Shown here one piece after another: positions 47,390 to 59,439 of a stretch of 64,000 nucleotides of DNA. Every line of letters begins with the position of its first letter. The first letter of the stretch is position 1. The notes beneath the pieces are model-generated. The model worked only from the letters and a program-made list of their open reading frames with translations. It searched no databases and was not told the origin of the DNA. Position numbers and translations under genes: made by a program. Source of the DNA: Lotus japonicus (lineage: Eukaryota > Streptophyta > Magnoliopsida > Fabales > Fabaceae); contig NC_080046.1 in NCBI RefSeq assembly GCF_012489685.1, positions 43,859,176 through 43,923,175 on the forward strand, written 5' to 3'.

Positions 47390-49405
47390 CTTTTTTTTTT
47401 TTGCTACATCGGAAAACTAACAACAACAAAAGAAAACTAAGGAATAGTCAAACGATCTCTCAAAATGAGGATCTCTAACGCCGACGGCGGAGCTTCAAGA
47501 ACACAGATTGCCATAGACAGAGACGATGCACCCTTCTTAGCTAGCCAGTCTGCGGGTTGATTACAATCTCTATTGATAGCACTAAGAGTCAAATTTCAAC
47601 TTATCATCCTCAGCTCATGAATTTCACGCAAAACAGGGAAGAAGACCCAGTCAAGACAAGGCACCCGCACGCAACCACAGCTCTCTGGAATGGGGACAAT
47701 CCCTTAAACAATGTATCACGTCTTCCTCTGCACCGGAACAACGAGTACAGCTTGGCGAAGCTGCCATGGTGCACTTGAAACGGTACGAGTTTGTTTGAAT
47801 TGACTCGTGCATCACCAGCCAGAGGAAAATTCGCAGCCGTTCCGGAATCTTCATGTGCCAGAGCCAGCGCCAGTCCTCATGTAAATCATCATGTCTATGC
47901 CGGTTCCTGAGCCACACATAACCCTCCTTGGCGGAGTAAACCCCACTGTCACTGCTTCCCCAAATCCAAGCATCCTGGTGGTTTTGGATCAGAGAAGGAT
48001 TTATTAATCTCAGTCGCTGGACAAGTTCATCACCCAGAAGGATTGTGTACACGGTGTCTAAATTCCAGCGCCCTGCTACAATCACATCCCATAGCTTCAA
48101 CTCAACATCGTGAATGTCCACATACAGAATCATGGTAGCCATGTTTCCCCTCTCGCTCCAGTCATTGTACCACAGAGACGTGTTTCCATCACCCAACCTG
48201 AACTGGAACCCTGGCCTGATTTGATCACGCGCCTTCAAAAGACCTTTCCACACATGAGAATCTGTCCTCTTGGGTTGAACCTGCAAAACAGATGAGGAAC
48301 CCAAATATTTATGTTTCAGGGCTTGAACCCATAGTTTCCGAGGCTTATGAATGATGCTCCAAATCGCTTTGCCAAGCAGCGCCGTGTTGGCCATGTTTGT
48401 ATCACTCACTGCCAGCCCACCACTTGCCTTAGAACCCAACATCTTATCCCAACTCACGAGATGCCACCCCCTTGAGCCTCCATTGTTTGACCAAATAAAG
48501 GAGCGCATCATTCTATTGATGCAATTAGTGACTATGCGAGGAAGATAAAAAATTTGCATTGTATATGTCGGAATGGCAGCAATAACCGACTTTGCAAGAC
48601 AAATTCGACCTGCTAGGTTTAGCATATTCCTCCTCCATGTACCTAGTTTCCGTTGGATATTCTCAATGAGGAAGTCAAATTTTTTACTTCGCATACCTCC
48701 CCCCTTGAGAGGAAAACCCAAGTATTTGCCCAAGTCCCTAACAAATGGGATGGGAGCAATTCTTAAGATCTTCGTTCTCACTTCCGAGCTAACGCCCTTT
48801 GAGACTATGGCCTTGGGTTTGCTCATATTTATTTTTAGCCCTGAGCTATCGCAGAAGGATTTCATGGTAGCCGCTAGGAGATTAACTTGGGATGTGGTTG
48901 CCCTTCGAAAAAGAAGCACATCATCGACAAAGAAAATATGAGCGATTGGAGGGCTTCCCCTTGAAATTGTCACCGGTTTCCAATCACCAACATCCACAAG
49001 GTGTTTTATAGTCACAGAAAGACGCTCCATACAAAGCACAAACAAATAAGGGGATAGAGGGTCTCCTTGTCTCAGTCCTCTCACTAGTTTAAATTTCGGG
49101 AGCCTGGAACCATTCCAAAGAATGGATACAGGAGAAGAGGTAACACAACACATAATAAGACGAATGGTTATTTCTGGAAAGCCATAATACTCCAAGGTCT
49201 CCTTTAAGAAAGACCAGGATACACTATCATAAGCTTTTTCCAAATCAATCTTAAAAGCGAAGCTTCCTTTCTTTGCCGATGAGAGGTACATGTGATGAAT
49301 GATCTCTTGAGCAAGGAAAGCATTATCCATTGTCCCTCTCCCTAGGATAAAACTATTCTGCATCGGGCCAATCAGCTTACTAAGATAAGGGCGCAACCTG
49401 TTGAC
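47390..49405 (-). mobile_element. 5'-truncated L1-type LINE (RT, zf-RVT, partial RNase H)
   Basis: One frame of 585 codons (49408-47651) encodes the later two thirds of a reverse transcriptase: AFKIDLEKAYDSVSW, GLRQGDPLSPYLFVLCMERL and the catalytic box FFVDDVLLF (the usual form is F/YADD). Then comes a zf-RVT segment (DAWIWGSSDSGVYSAKEGYV, CTRCSGAEEDVIHCLRDCP). After 47651 an RNase H tail remains (NQPADWLAKKGA near 47550) but its core is deleted. A T run at 47391-47402 is the poly-A on the minus strand. The sequence catgctc at 47383-47389 and 49406-49412 is a probable target duplication, so the ATG of the open frame comes from flanking DNA. Non-autonomous. Confidence 0.85.
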
Positions 49406-49412
49406 CATGCTC

Positions 49413-50680
49413 TAATTTTAAAATAAGTACACATAAACCGAAAAAAGGAAAAACAATATAATCACCAACAAAAAACAGACTCCAAAGCTCCATCCAAGTC
49501 ATGATCTACTGCTTTGAAATTATATTTTTTATATTGTCGAATGTGCAGAAGTTTACTTGCAACAAGGCTATCATCAACAAAAGGTGCACAAGTTACACCA
49601 CTAAACCAAGAACCAAGAAGAAGATACGAATGTTGCAGGAAAATAGAGTGCACACATGCACAAGTTGAGGTCGTGGTGGTTACTTTCAGTGGTGGACGTC
49701 GGTCGCAGGTGGTGTTAACGGTTAAGGATAGGTGAATATGGAGAAAGAGGAAAAAATAAAATCCTATGGGGAAGGAAAACCCCAACTCCGACCCCTTGAG
49801 GAGGGAGGGAGGTAGAGCGACGCTAAGGTGAGAATAGGAATGTTCATAAATTGGATTGCATCAATTTTGTAAGACTAACACCATTTCGCTTTTAATTTTT
49901 AAACGGAACATCATTTCGCTTTTAATTTTTAAATCAGACTTCTAAGCTTTATCCAAGAATTGATTTGTCGGTCTTGAAGTGAAAATTTGATATTATATTT
50001 TTTATGTCGCATCTTTTACTTTCAAAGTCTTACCGCTTTGTAGAATCTACAAAACTTTACCTACAATCAAGCTATCATCAACAAAAGGTGCACAAGTAGC
50101 ACCATTAAACACAAAACCAAGCAGAAGACAAGCAAGTTGGAGGAAAATGGAGTGCGCACCAGCACAGGTTGAGGTCGTGGAGGTGACGCAAGGGGCGAGT
50201 GGTGGTGGTGGACGGTGGTGCATGTAAGGAGAGATGGATATGGAGAAAGGGGGAAAAGGGAAAGAAAACGAAAATCCTATGGGGAAGGAAACTCCCCACC
50301 CCTCACCCTTGGAGGAGGGAGGTAGAGCGCACTAAGGTGAAGTTAAAGTCGAAATTAATTTTAATTTTAGGGGTCTCATCTTTGAGTTTATGAGAGAATA
50401 TGTATTTGCTCATGATACATATTTCAATAGAAAATCTAAACCCTAAACATTAACATAGGTTAATAAACACGGCAGTAGGATCAAGGCCTTGAGTTATGGG
50501 ACAGTTAGGGGAAGGTCCAGGGTTCGAATCCTGGAAGGGAAATTTGAAGGGATTTTCTAACTTACTAATAACAACTAACCACTAACATTTGCCTATAAAA
50601 AAATGGGACAGATAGAATTAGAATTTCTCATAATTAAATTACATAATATCAATAAACTTGTGCTCTTTAATTTCCATTTT
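49413..50680. repeat. Spaced direct duplication in gene-free DNA
   Basis: Segments 49515-49831 and about 50015-50340 are diverged direct copies about 505 bases apart, sharing gctatcatcaacaaaaggtg, aatcctatggggaaggaa and ctaaggtga. No coding meaning was recognised. Confidence 0.65.
50480..50605 (+). mobile_element. SINE-like segment
   Basis: It contains a B-box-like gggttcgaatcctgg at 50518 and an A run at about 50597. No clear A-box or target duplication. Confidence 0.35.
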
Positions 50681-51582
50681 AGTTTTTCTTAGGCCCTGTT
50701 TGGTTTGCTTGTTTTCTGTTTTCATTTTCAATGAAAATAGAAAATATAGTTGAAAATGCGTTTGTTCAAAATTGAGAAAATGTTTTCACTGAAAATGTTT
50801 CCGGAAACGGGTCCAATTTTGAAAACAAAATATTGTTGTTTTCTACGTTTTCAGTTGAACACTTTGGAAATGAAAATGGCAGAAACACGGTGGCAATTTT
50901 GTGAATAAGTGAAGGAACAGCTTCTTTCTTCTTCCACGTAGCGTGTTCGATTCTGGCACATATCAAAATAGAATTTCTTCTATTTCTCATATAAAGCTGT
51001 CGTTTAGTGCAACCTATGAAATCTAGAATCTTGCATAAAATTATTGGTGCTGGTTTTTTTACTCGCTCACATCCATGATGGGATCAGATCATTAGAGTTT
51101 TTTTAATATTAAATATGTATTATAATTTTATAAATAAATATATTAGTAAAGGTATTGTAGACAAATATATTAGCAATATACGTTGTAACTTGTAAAGGTA
51201 TTAACAAATATATTAACCATATACGTTCTTTGAAAAAAATAAAAATACGTAAATATCTGATGGGTACTAGAAAATTATATTACATTAAAATATATTTTTG
51301 CTGCATCAGAATAAATTAAATTAAAATATATAAACAAACGTATATTTTTTTTTATCAAATAAATATATTATATACTTATAGATCCTTAATGACATTAAAG
51401 ATTTATAAAGTAACCCAACATGTGTCAGACGCAGTAGTAAAAAGTGACTGTTTAAATTTTTAGAATGTGAAGTCACACTTTTGGAATAACCTTTGAAATT
51501 CACCACACCCAGGTTGGAGTTGCAAGAGCAATTTAACATAAAAAAATTTTATTGAGCAAATTTTGTTGTTACAAATTGTTCG

Positions 51583-51583
<1 letters not shown>

Positions 51584-51617
<34 letters not shown>
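51584..51617. repeat. (TA)n run left of the Copia remnant
   Basis: A run of about 16 TA units; another follows at 52241-52276. They are probably a target region for insertion or have expanded around it. Confidence 0.9.
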
Positions 51618-51621
<4 letters not shown>

Positions 51622-52235
51622 AGAGTATAAGGCAGTTAAACTCAATGTTTGTTATGAGTTTGTTATAGTTAGTTGCGGTTAGTTGTTAACCCTGGTTAGC
51701 CAGCTGTCAACTCTAGTTAGTTCAGTTAGAACTATGGTTAGGCTAGATAGCTTGTTTAGCAAGCTACTCTCTCAAGTATAAATACTGAGACTCACTCTTG
51801 TAATCACACCTTTGATTCAATGATAATTTCTATTCAGTTTTTCAGTTTCTGCTTAGGTTCTCAACATGGTATCATGAGCACGGTTAGATCCTTGTGATTT
51901 TCTTCTTCGATTCTTGTGATTTTCTTCTTCTTCTTCAACCATGGCTGAAATTCCAGCAAATCCAGGAGCACAACACAGTGTTACCAATGGTTTAGCACAC
52001 AAAATTTCGATCAAGCTTGATGATACGAATTTTCGTTCTTGGCGCCAAATTGTTGAAGGCGTTGTTCGTTCTCATCGATTGCAGAGCTTTCTGAAAGATC
52101 CAGAAATTCCTCCTCGTTTTCTCTCTGAAGAAGATCGAGTGAGCGCTACTGAGAATCCAGCTTACACGAACTGGATTCAGCAAGATTCAGCGTTGTTCAC
52201 AGACTATTCATTTTTTCAGTTTCTGCTTAGGTTCT

Positions 52236-52240
<5 letters not shown>
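51618..52240 (+). mobile_element. Collapsed Copia element
   Basis: A 249-base 5' LTR (51618-51866, first base pair tatta rather than TG) is followed by an iMet-type primer-binding site tggtatcatgagc (51867) and a 5' gag piece. Directly after the gag piece come the last about 35-40 bases of the LTR again (ttttttcagtttctgcttag ... caaca, ending 52240). It sits between two (TA)n runs. Confidence 0.75.
51941..52205 (+). pseudogene. Copia gag N-terminal fragment
   Basis: An ATG-started frame (MAEIPANPGAQ ... ISIKLDDTNFRSWRQIVEGV) shows the DUF4219/UBN2-type N-terminus of Copia Gag and is cut after about 88 residues by the deletion that joins it to the LTR end. Confidence 0.75.
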
Positions 52241-52279
<39 letters not shown>

Positions 52280-52896
52280 AAACTTATATAAAAACATTTC
52301 ATAAGCTTTTCACTAATAATGTAAAAATATATATTTGTTATATAAAATATATTTTATAAATTTTTTGGAAATAGTTGAACTAAACACATTTCCTATGTTT
52401 TCATTTTCAGAAAATGAAAAATAAGAAGTTAAACCAAACATGTTTTTTAAATATCAAAAAATTAAAAATGAAAATCATTTTCAGAAAATAGAATTAGAAA
52501 ATGAAAACAGAAAATGTTTTCTCAAACCAAACAGGCCCTTAGTTTCTCTTCCATCTCCAACAACAGATGACAGAACTTTATTATTCTCAAGGGACCGAGT
52601 GAGATTGAGTTTCATACCAACACCACAATCAAAATGCAGTTCAATAATCCAATTACAACATTATCAAAGAGTGAGAATCATCACACATGGGTAGTTAAAA
52701 CAGGGGTTTTTCTTGATACTAGTGATGTTTGGAAGGTCGTTGAGGAAAAGCATGACATTCAAATAAAGAAGCTAATGTGTTTTGTGCATATAACAGAATA
52801 GAACTTATTAATAGTAATTTTTTCCGACATAGATTAGATTATGCCCTTCTAGGATGCATTAGAGTAAACTGAGACACTGAGGGCAATGATAGGATG

Positions 52897-53290
52897 CACA
52901 GGTACGGGTGCGGTACCTGGTATGGGTACGGTACTAGATACGGAGTACAACATTTTTAGAAAATTCTAGATACGGGTACGTTATAGGTACGTTAATATAT
53001 ATATTAAAAAAATATATAAATATATATACAGTGAAGAAAAAAAAAAGATATCAAATAATCTATCGTACAGAATATTATTAATTACATATCAAATCTTTCA
53101 ATATTCATATATCTTACATATAATAATAAATAAACAATTCAAAGGATTGAGGCTTTCTGCCAAACACATGGTAAAGCTTGTAAAAAAAAACCCATGGTTT
53201 CAAAGTACCCATGGCGTACCAGTACCCAGTGCATACCCGGTGCGGGTGCGTAGCCAGTTTCAAAGTACCCGTGCGACAATGCAAAGCTCA
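52897..53290. mobile_element. Small element with GGTACGGGTGCGG-like ends
   Basis: The left part (ggtacgggtgcggtacc) and right part (tacccgtgcg) are imperfect inverted repeats around an AT-rich middle, a MITE-like pattern. No target duplication was confirmed. Confidence 0.4.
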
Positions 53291-53609
53291 ATAACATGAG
53301 TATTCACAAAAACAACCTAACTCAAGAAAAAAGTTCTATCAACCGTCAAGTACATGATGTCATGGGTTCAAAGCATATTTGGATCAGCTAATTTTTTCTC
53401 AATTAATTATGTCGCCTAAAAGCTACTCATAAAAGCTTCTCTAAAATTGATTTTGCCTTTGGAATCAATGGTATGAGGACTTCCAAACATGCTATCTATT
53501 GGCGTTGCCTTTTCTCAACTTTGTACGGTATCTTGTATAATTAGTAAAAAAAACCAACAATATTTGGTATATTAACTGCATGCTTGAAAAAGCTTACAAC
53601 AACCTAAGA

Positions 53610-56600
53610 TTAATTTTCTGCAGGAAATTCTAATTTTAATTGGTCCTGCAGAAATTTCTTAAAACTATCCTCTGTGCTTCCTCTATAGGGCAAAACCTTC
53701 AATGTAGAACAGAGAACAAAAACTTTAAATGGATATAATTGCTGAAGAATCTCTGGGTCCCTATCATAATCCTGCGAAAGCGAGAATTTAACTAAGGGAT
53801 CATGAATCCAGAAACAAAAATTATACACAATTGGTTTTCAGTTATTACAACAGCAACAAAATTATACACAGCAACAAAAATATGAGAAGCATGTCTACTT
53901 ACTTTTTCAGTTATTACAACAATTGGTTTGGAACCAAACTTCCCCTCTAGCTCTCCAAGTCTGGCTCTGATCATATTAATATCCTGGATTAATTGAAAAT
54001 ATGATATTAGCATCTTAGTCAATGCAAATAAATGGCATGAGAAAATTCAAAATAAATCAATATGCAAATAATTAAAGTAAACAGCACACAAAATGATCCT
54101 CAGGCAGTTTTCTCACACACGATTATTTATTTAACAGCAGTGTCAAAAGATATGCACGGTTTAAATGGTTACTTGAAATAACATGATATAAACAGTCAAT
54201 AAACCATCTTTTCCAAATTCAGGAGAGATAAATGTACCTTGGTATGGAACATGTGATGATCACTGAAATCGATTCGATCAACATAAAGTGCTCCCATCTG
54301 CAACAAGTTATCTGCACGTTAGAAATACAAAGAGAAGAGAAAACCCGCTTAAAATATATATACTATTAGCTACATAGCATTGCAGACAAGGAGTTGGTGT
54401 AGATCATTGAAATGCTTGCAAGGCTGCAAGATACATTTACCCCTGTCTGTCTTTCAATTCAATTCCAAAGACGTTGATACTTTTCGAATATAAGTTCCAA
54501 CAACATTTATTAAACAGTTATGACAAGTAGCTCAAGCACTAAACTATTTCATTTATCCACTATTTAGTTGTTTTACTTAATAGTAGAATCCTTTCATGTT
54601 GAAGAATGGCCTGCAGTCTATTCAATTGCTGTACCCAGAGTTTGTCTATTCAGGCATGACATTCTCTCTGCAACCTTTTCTATCTAAGGTTTAAAATGTT
54701 ACTTTTTTAGTTGCAAATCTAAGGGCATATGTTTGGGTAAACAACTTAATTAAGCACTTATAGCAATTAGCGCTTATGCATAGGCGCTTATGGAAATAAG
54801 CGCTTATGCATCAACGCTTATTCATAAATGCTTCTTCATAAGCTAATCTCGACTTCTTATGAAAATAAACTTAAAACAACTTATAGGCAGGTCAAAAGCT
54901 ATTTACAAAAGCTCTCTCAAACAGTTGTTTAACACTAATGTTTTGTTCACCAGAATCACCACCCGTCTCCACCTCCGGGTAGAGAGATAAAGAAATAAAA
55001 AGAGATATGAAGGGTGATGTGATGGAAAAAGAAGTGTGACATAAGAAGAAAAAGGAGGTGAAATGGAGATGGAAGAGAAGATGAGTGCGAATGTATAAGA
55101 CACTTCTGCTATAGATAAACTTAAATAACTCTTCCAAACAGGACTTAACTTGAAGTTATTAGTAAACTTTAGGTCATCGTAATGTCTAGGACACCACCCC
55201 TTTCTGTCTTTTAATTCAATTGCACAGACGATGATACTTTACTAATATATATTACAGTATTACTACCTATGTTGTTAATCGCATGTGGTCGCTGTGATCC
55301 CCACAGTGCGTCACATCGCACCCACCCACTACGACGGTGTGTCCCATCACATCTCACTTCACCATCGCCGCATTTTGCATGCAATCTCGACACAACAGGG
55401 TAGGCCACCCGGACTTATGAGAAATGCTCTTGACTTATGGCTACTTTTAGGGGCTTTCAGGAATTTCCACATGAAAAAAAGTCTAAATGTGAAACAGAGA
55501 TGGCGTGCCTCTGCCTCCACTACATGAGAAAAACAACTTCGTCTCTGCCTCTGCCTCGAGCAAACAACCACTGACCAACCAAGGTTTTTGGTTGGCCGCG
55601 ATGCTCTGCAATCCGCGATTGACAACTATGAATACTACAATATATATTAAACTGTTATGACAAGCAGCTCCAGAACATAACTATTTCATTTATCCACCGT
55701 TTAGTTGCTTCACTTCATAGTAGAATCCTTTCATGTTCAAGAAATTTACAAAAAGCTTTAACATGTTAAAATGAAAATTTCAATTAATATTTTCGATTTA
55801 AATTGGTCTCCATGATCATCATAAAATATAAGTTCTATTTAGATATGGAAATATTTTAAAGGAGGAATACCTTCTGAATCCTCTTCACAAAAGATTCTGC
55901 AGAACCAATAGCAGAAATGCATAATACTGTAGCTTCATGAAGAGCCGTCAATGGTATTTTGGCATTGATAATTCCCACCTCAAATAAGTATGTGGGATCC
56001 ATTTTTGTTAAGAAAATGGGAACAGACTTTTTTATTCCTCGGACCATTGACTCAATATCCTGGATAGTATGCTCAGAAACCTGAGAATCTCCAAAGCATG
56101 AATTTCAGTACTATGCCATATTTTTATAAATCTGCAAAACTACATGCCACCTAAATGAGCAAATGCAATATAATGAAAGAATAACTTGCCAAGAAACTTT
56201 TGGAAATTATTTCCTTGAAAAAGGAAATGCGGATAAAATTCTGACATACCAAGTCTGCATGATGGATTACAACTACATTGGCTCGTCTGAGTGCAGTCAA
56301 TGGTTCCCTTAAAGGTCCAAGTGGCAGCAGTTGATGGTTACCCCAAAGAGTTAATCCGTTAACCATTACAATATCCAAATCACGCCACAAGCTCCAATGC
56401 TACCTTACATATTAATAATACGATTTAGAGCAAATGCTATGTCAAAGAAAAATTATACCAAGTCCAAGCATATAAGTCTCTAGAAGCAAAACAGCAGCTC
56501 CAACAAAATAAGAATGAATGTAACTAATGTAGCAGATCTCAATTGGAGCAAAGTTAAGTAGAAAATCACGAAGTAATGGGTAAACAAAGTGAGGGGAAGA

Positions 56601-57859
56601 GTTGTATTACCTGCATTGCATCATCAAGAACTACAACCCCGATTTTTTCTGAATCAAGAGAACTCTGGACCTTACAATCAAGTTTTTGCTTCTCATACCA
56701 TGAACCCTTACGAATATCAATGTAGCCATGTTTTTGAATAAGATGACTTGCAACTGCAGCCCGATTCGCACCAACACCAAACTTAGTTGATGTCCCAAGT
56801 AAACGCCTCCGAAGCATGTTGACTTCATCCCCGCCACCATAACCCTGCCAAAAGAAGAGATACATGAATCAACCTGGGCAACTTAGTGACTAAAACATGA
56901 AATGCGAAGTGAACAGACATTAGCACTTCAGTTCGAATTTGACACGAACGAACGGTGCAATATCTTCAATAACTTTGAGCATATGGAAAACCAAGAAAAT
57001 CAGTCATAACTTAGGTCATCACCAAAAAGGCCATTGTTTTAACAAGGAAGTAATTAATGACACTTTAGCCATGGTCCCGTCACCACATTTACTCTCCGGA
57101 TTCACATTTATAGAGTTTGCCCAAACGTTTTCCGGAGTATGTGCATAGCTCATTTCCAAACATACACTTGCTCATCAGCCAATAATCAAAACTAACCCTT
57201 ATGTACTTATAATAATAATTAACCATAAACTGAATTCACAATTTATCCAAACCAATTACCTATTTGTCAACCTGCATGCTAAATTGCTCATTGAATTAAA
57301 CAAAAATCCCCCATGAGAAAACAAACACCCAGTTAATAATTTCTCCAGCTGAATTAACCATTTCAGAAAGATGCAATGCTAATTAGAAAGTTGAACTATT
57401 AAAAAACAGGGAAAATAAAAAGGAGAGAAAAATAGTTTGTTTACCCTAGAAAGAAGGAGGGGTGAAATTCCGGAACGAGCGAAGCAGAGAGCGATGAATT
57501 CGACCATGGGCGTCTTGCCATTGCCTCCCCATGTCAAATTCCCGACGCTAATAACAGGAACTGGCAACCTAAACTCAACAACAACACCGATTCCTCAATG
57601 TTAATTTCCATTTTCGTTTTGATTTTCCCAGAAACCAAACAGACAGAAGGAAAATGATAATGAGTTAGTTGGTTGGTTACCGGTGGATTTGGAAGAAGTG
57701 GTGGTGGTAGAGGGAGTGGCGAAGTGAGAGGGCGAGTTTGTAGAGAGAAGAGGCGATGGAAAGGAGAGGGAGGAGAGAGCGGTGAAGTGGAGATAGGTTG
57801 CGGAGATTCGATTTCTGAGTGTAGGCTATGTCATTCACTGCTTTACTCAGTTTCTCCAT
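53610..57859 (-). CDS. LPXK: Tetraacyldisaccharide 4'-kinase (LpxK), eight exons
   Basis: Exons are 57859-57681, 57568-57445, 56844-56611, 56399-56250, 56080-55871, 54297-54238, 53983-53903 and 53771-53610; phases agree and the protein has 399 residues. LpxK phosphorylates the 4' position of the lipid A disaccharide precursor using ATP. Key motifs are present: the P-loop region SVGNLTWGGNGKTP (about 67-80), LSRGYGGGDE (about 99-108), DDAMQHW for the usual DDGFQH (175-181), GPLREPLTALRRANVVVI, and DHHMFHTKDI and VITEKDYDR near the C-terminus. The start is the first ATG, giving a basic, hydrophobic N-terminal segment typical of organelle import. In plants the lipid A-like pathway (LpxA, C, D, B, K) acts in mitochondria. 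Intron 5 (1.57 kb) is inflated by repeats. Confidence 0.93.
54722..55148. mobile_element. MITE-like segment in LpxK intron 5
   Basis: It begins gggcatatgtttggg and ends ccaaacaggactta. The two are weak inverted counterparts, and the inside has reiterated agcgcttatgcat words. The superfamily was not resolved. Confidence 0.45.
55272..55625. mobile_element. 354-bp MITE with 5-bp target duplication, LpxK intron 5
   Basis: The ends are TTGTTAATCGC and GCGATTGACAA (11-bp inverted repeat, one mismatch), flanked by ctatg at 55267-55271 and 55626-55630. No ORF. The 5-bp duplication is unusual for hAT (8) or Harbinger (3), so I leave the superfamily open. Confidence 0.65.
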
Positions 57860-58319
57860 CTAACCATTGTTGTTTCGGTTTGTGTCTTCTTCAAGCTAAC
57901 AAGCGCGAACTATGTGAGAGACTTTTTTTTTTGGTACAATGAGAAAATAGTTGGGCTTAGTGATAAGTGATAAAGGCTTTTTAGCCAACACAATTTTTCC
58001 TTGCCATCCACTTTGACTCTTCGGCCCAACTAAACTCGACTAAGCCACCGGTTTAATCAGTAAACTAGCCAAGTCACACTGGTCGCTTATAGAATTGATC
58101 CGACGAGAGACTCGGATTGGCCAAGTGATCGAGTCTCGTTCAACCGGTTGAACAAGGCAGTGTTTTAGGGCTTCGCTCCGGACTACCACTGTGTCTGGGC
58201 GTAAATGCAAGTGGTGGAGGTCGATGTGAAATACAGGGATTTTTGTAGAGGCTATTCCTACATCAAACTTCTCTGACACCATACATTCGGAGTCCCTAGC
58301 AGCTTGACTGTGATGAGGT
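57860..58319. other. LpxK upstream region
   Basis: The presumed promoter of LpxK (minus). Around 58000-58200 lies low-identity repeat-like sequence with no coding frame recognised. Confidence 0.35.
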
Positions 58320-58860
58320 TCGCAACAGAGAACAAATCACGCATAGATGGAAGGTTCTATGTGTGGGACAAGTGAACTTCAATATTGATGGCGTCGTTAA
58401 GGAGGATATGAGGGTTAGTTGTGGAGATGTGCTACGCAACTGTGATTGGGATTGGATTGTAGGCTTCTGCAATAACTTAGGTTCTTTGAATCCTCTCTTA
58501 GCCAAGCTTCATGGCATCTTGACAGGTATTCAGATTGTTCTTAAGCAGAGCTACCCTCAAGTTATCATAGAGAGTGACTCTTTAGTAACAATTTGTTTGG
58601 TCTCTTCTAAGCAAGATCATGATCATCCGTACACAGACATTCTTCCTTAGATTGATCATGGAGTTGTCTTTCATGCTAATATCACGTTTTTGTTTGCTCA
58701 TAGGGAGTGCAAGCTGTCGTCAATTGGTTAGCTAGTGAAGCCATGTCTTTTCTGTTTGGGGCACATGTTTTCTCATCTCCATTCGATGGTTGCCATAGTT
58801 TTCTTAGGATAGATGTCGGGGAGGACTTGTCTCCTTTGCCCTTTGAGTTTGGTGCTTAGT
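58320..58860 (+). pseudogene. LINE RNase H scrap
   Basis: Frames encode an RVT_3 domain: VNFNIDGVVKEDM, LLAKLHGILTGIQIVLKQ and VIIESDSLVTICLV, then a stop at 58648 and, in a shifted frame, VVNWLASEAMSF near 58715 with a terminal stop at 58858. It is a 5'-truncated, broken LINE copy. Confidence 0.65.
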
Positions 58861-59439
58861 TTTCTTTCGGAGTGGACTCCGCCATGTAACAAAAAAAAGG
58901 TATTCATTTAAGACATGAAAATGCCACATCACTCGGTGATGCCACATGGAAAGTTGGTCTGACCACCATCACCAGCAATAACCAAAATTGAGTGATTTCT
59001 CAAAATTTATGAACTAAATCCAAACTTTACCCTGACGATGGATGAAAATCAAACTTCACATATTATACAAGAATCAAAAGTTTAGTTAATTTTTGTTCCT
59101 GTGATAGAAACATGAAAGAGAAAAAAGAAATAATGATGTGTACACTTCCTTAAGTCTCTGCTCTCGTTTTGTTGGACATAGATAAAATTACTTTTGTAAT
59201 AAATGACATTTTTACTTTAAATATATAAATATTTATAAATAAGGTACCATTTTGTCCCGCTTTTAATCTACTTCTCTAATCCTTAAAAGAAGATTTGAGT
59301 CAAACACAAACTATGAAAAACTCTTTAAAAAATTAGTAACTTATTTTTATCGAAGAAAAACACAGAAAGAAGCTTTTTATAAAAAAAATATCAAGAGGAA
59401 CTTTTTTAGAAAAAATAACTTATAACTTATAACTTATTT

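Larger units (their letters stand above)
50690..52541. mobile_element. hAT-like element with AGGCCCTGTTTGGTTTG ends
   Basis: The left end TAGGCCCTGTTTGGTTTG and right end CAAACCAAACAGGCCCTTA are inverted counterparts. Flanks gtttttct (50682-50689) and gtttctct (52542-52549) form an 8-bp duplication with one mismatch. It has grown to 1.85 kb largely by a nested Copia remnant; no transposase is present. Confidence 0.65.
54436..55745. repeat. Duplicated segment within LpxK intron 5
   Basis: The segment 54436-54606 recurs as 55190-55262 plus 55640-55745: ccctgtctgtctttcaattc, aaactatttcatttatccac and agtagaatcctttcatgtt reappear with base changes. The later copy is split by the 354-bp element at 55272-55625. 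Confidence 0.7.

Noticed and set aside
49462..50393. Short frames on both strands in the duplicated segment
   Set aside because: They differ between the two copies and match no family; they follow from GGTGG-rich composition.
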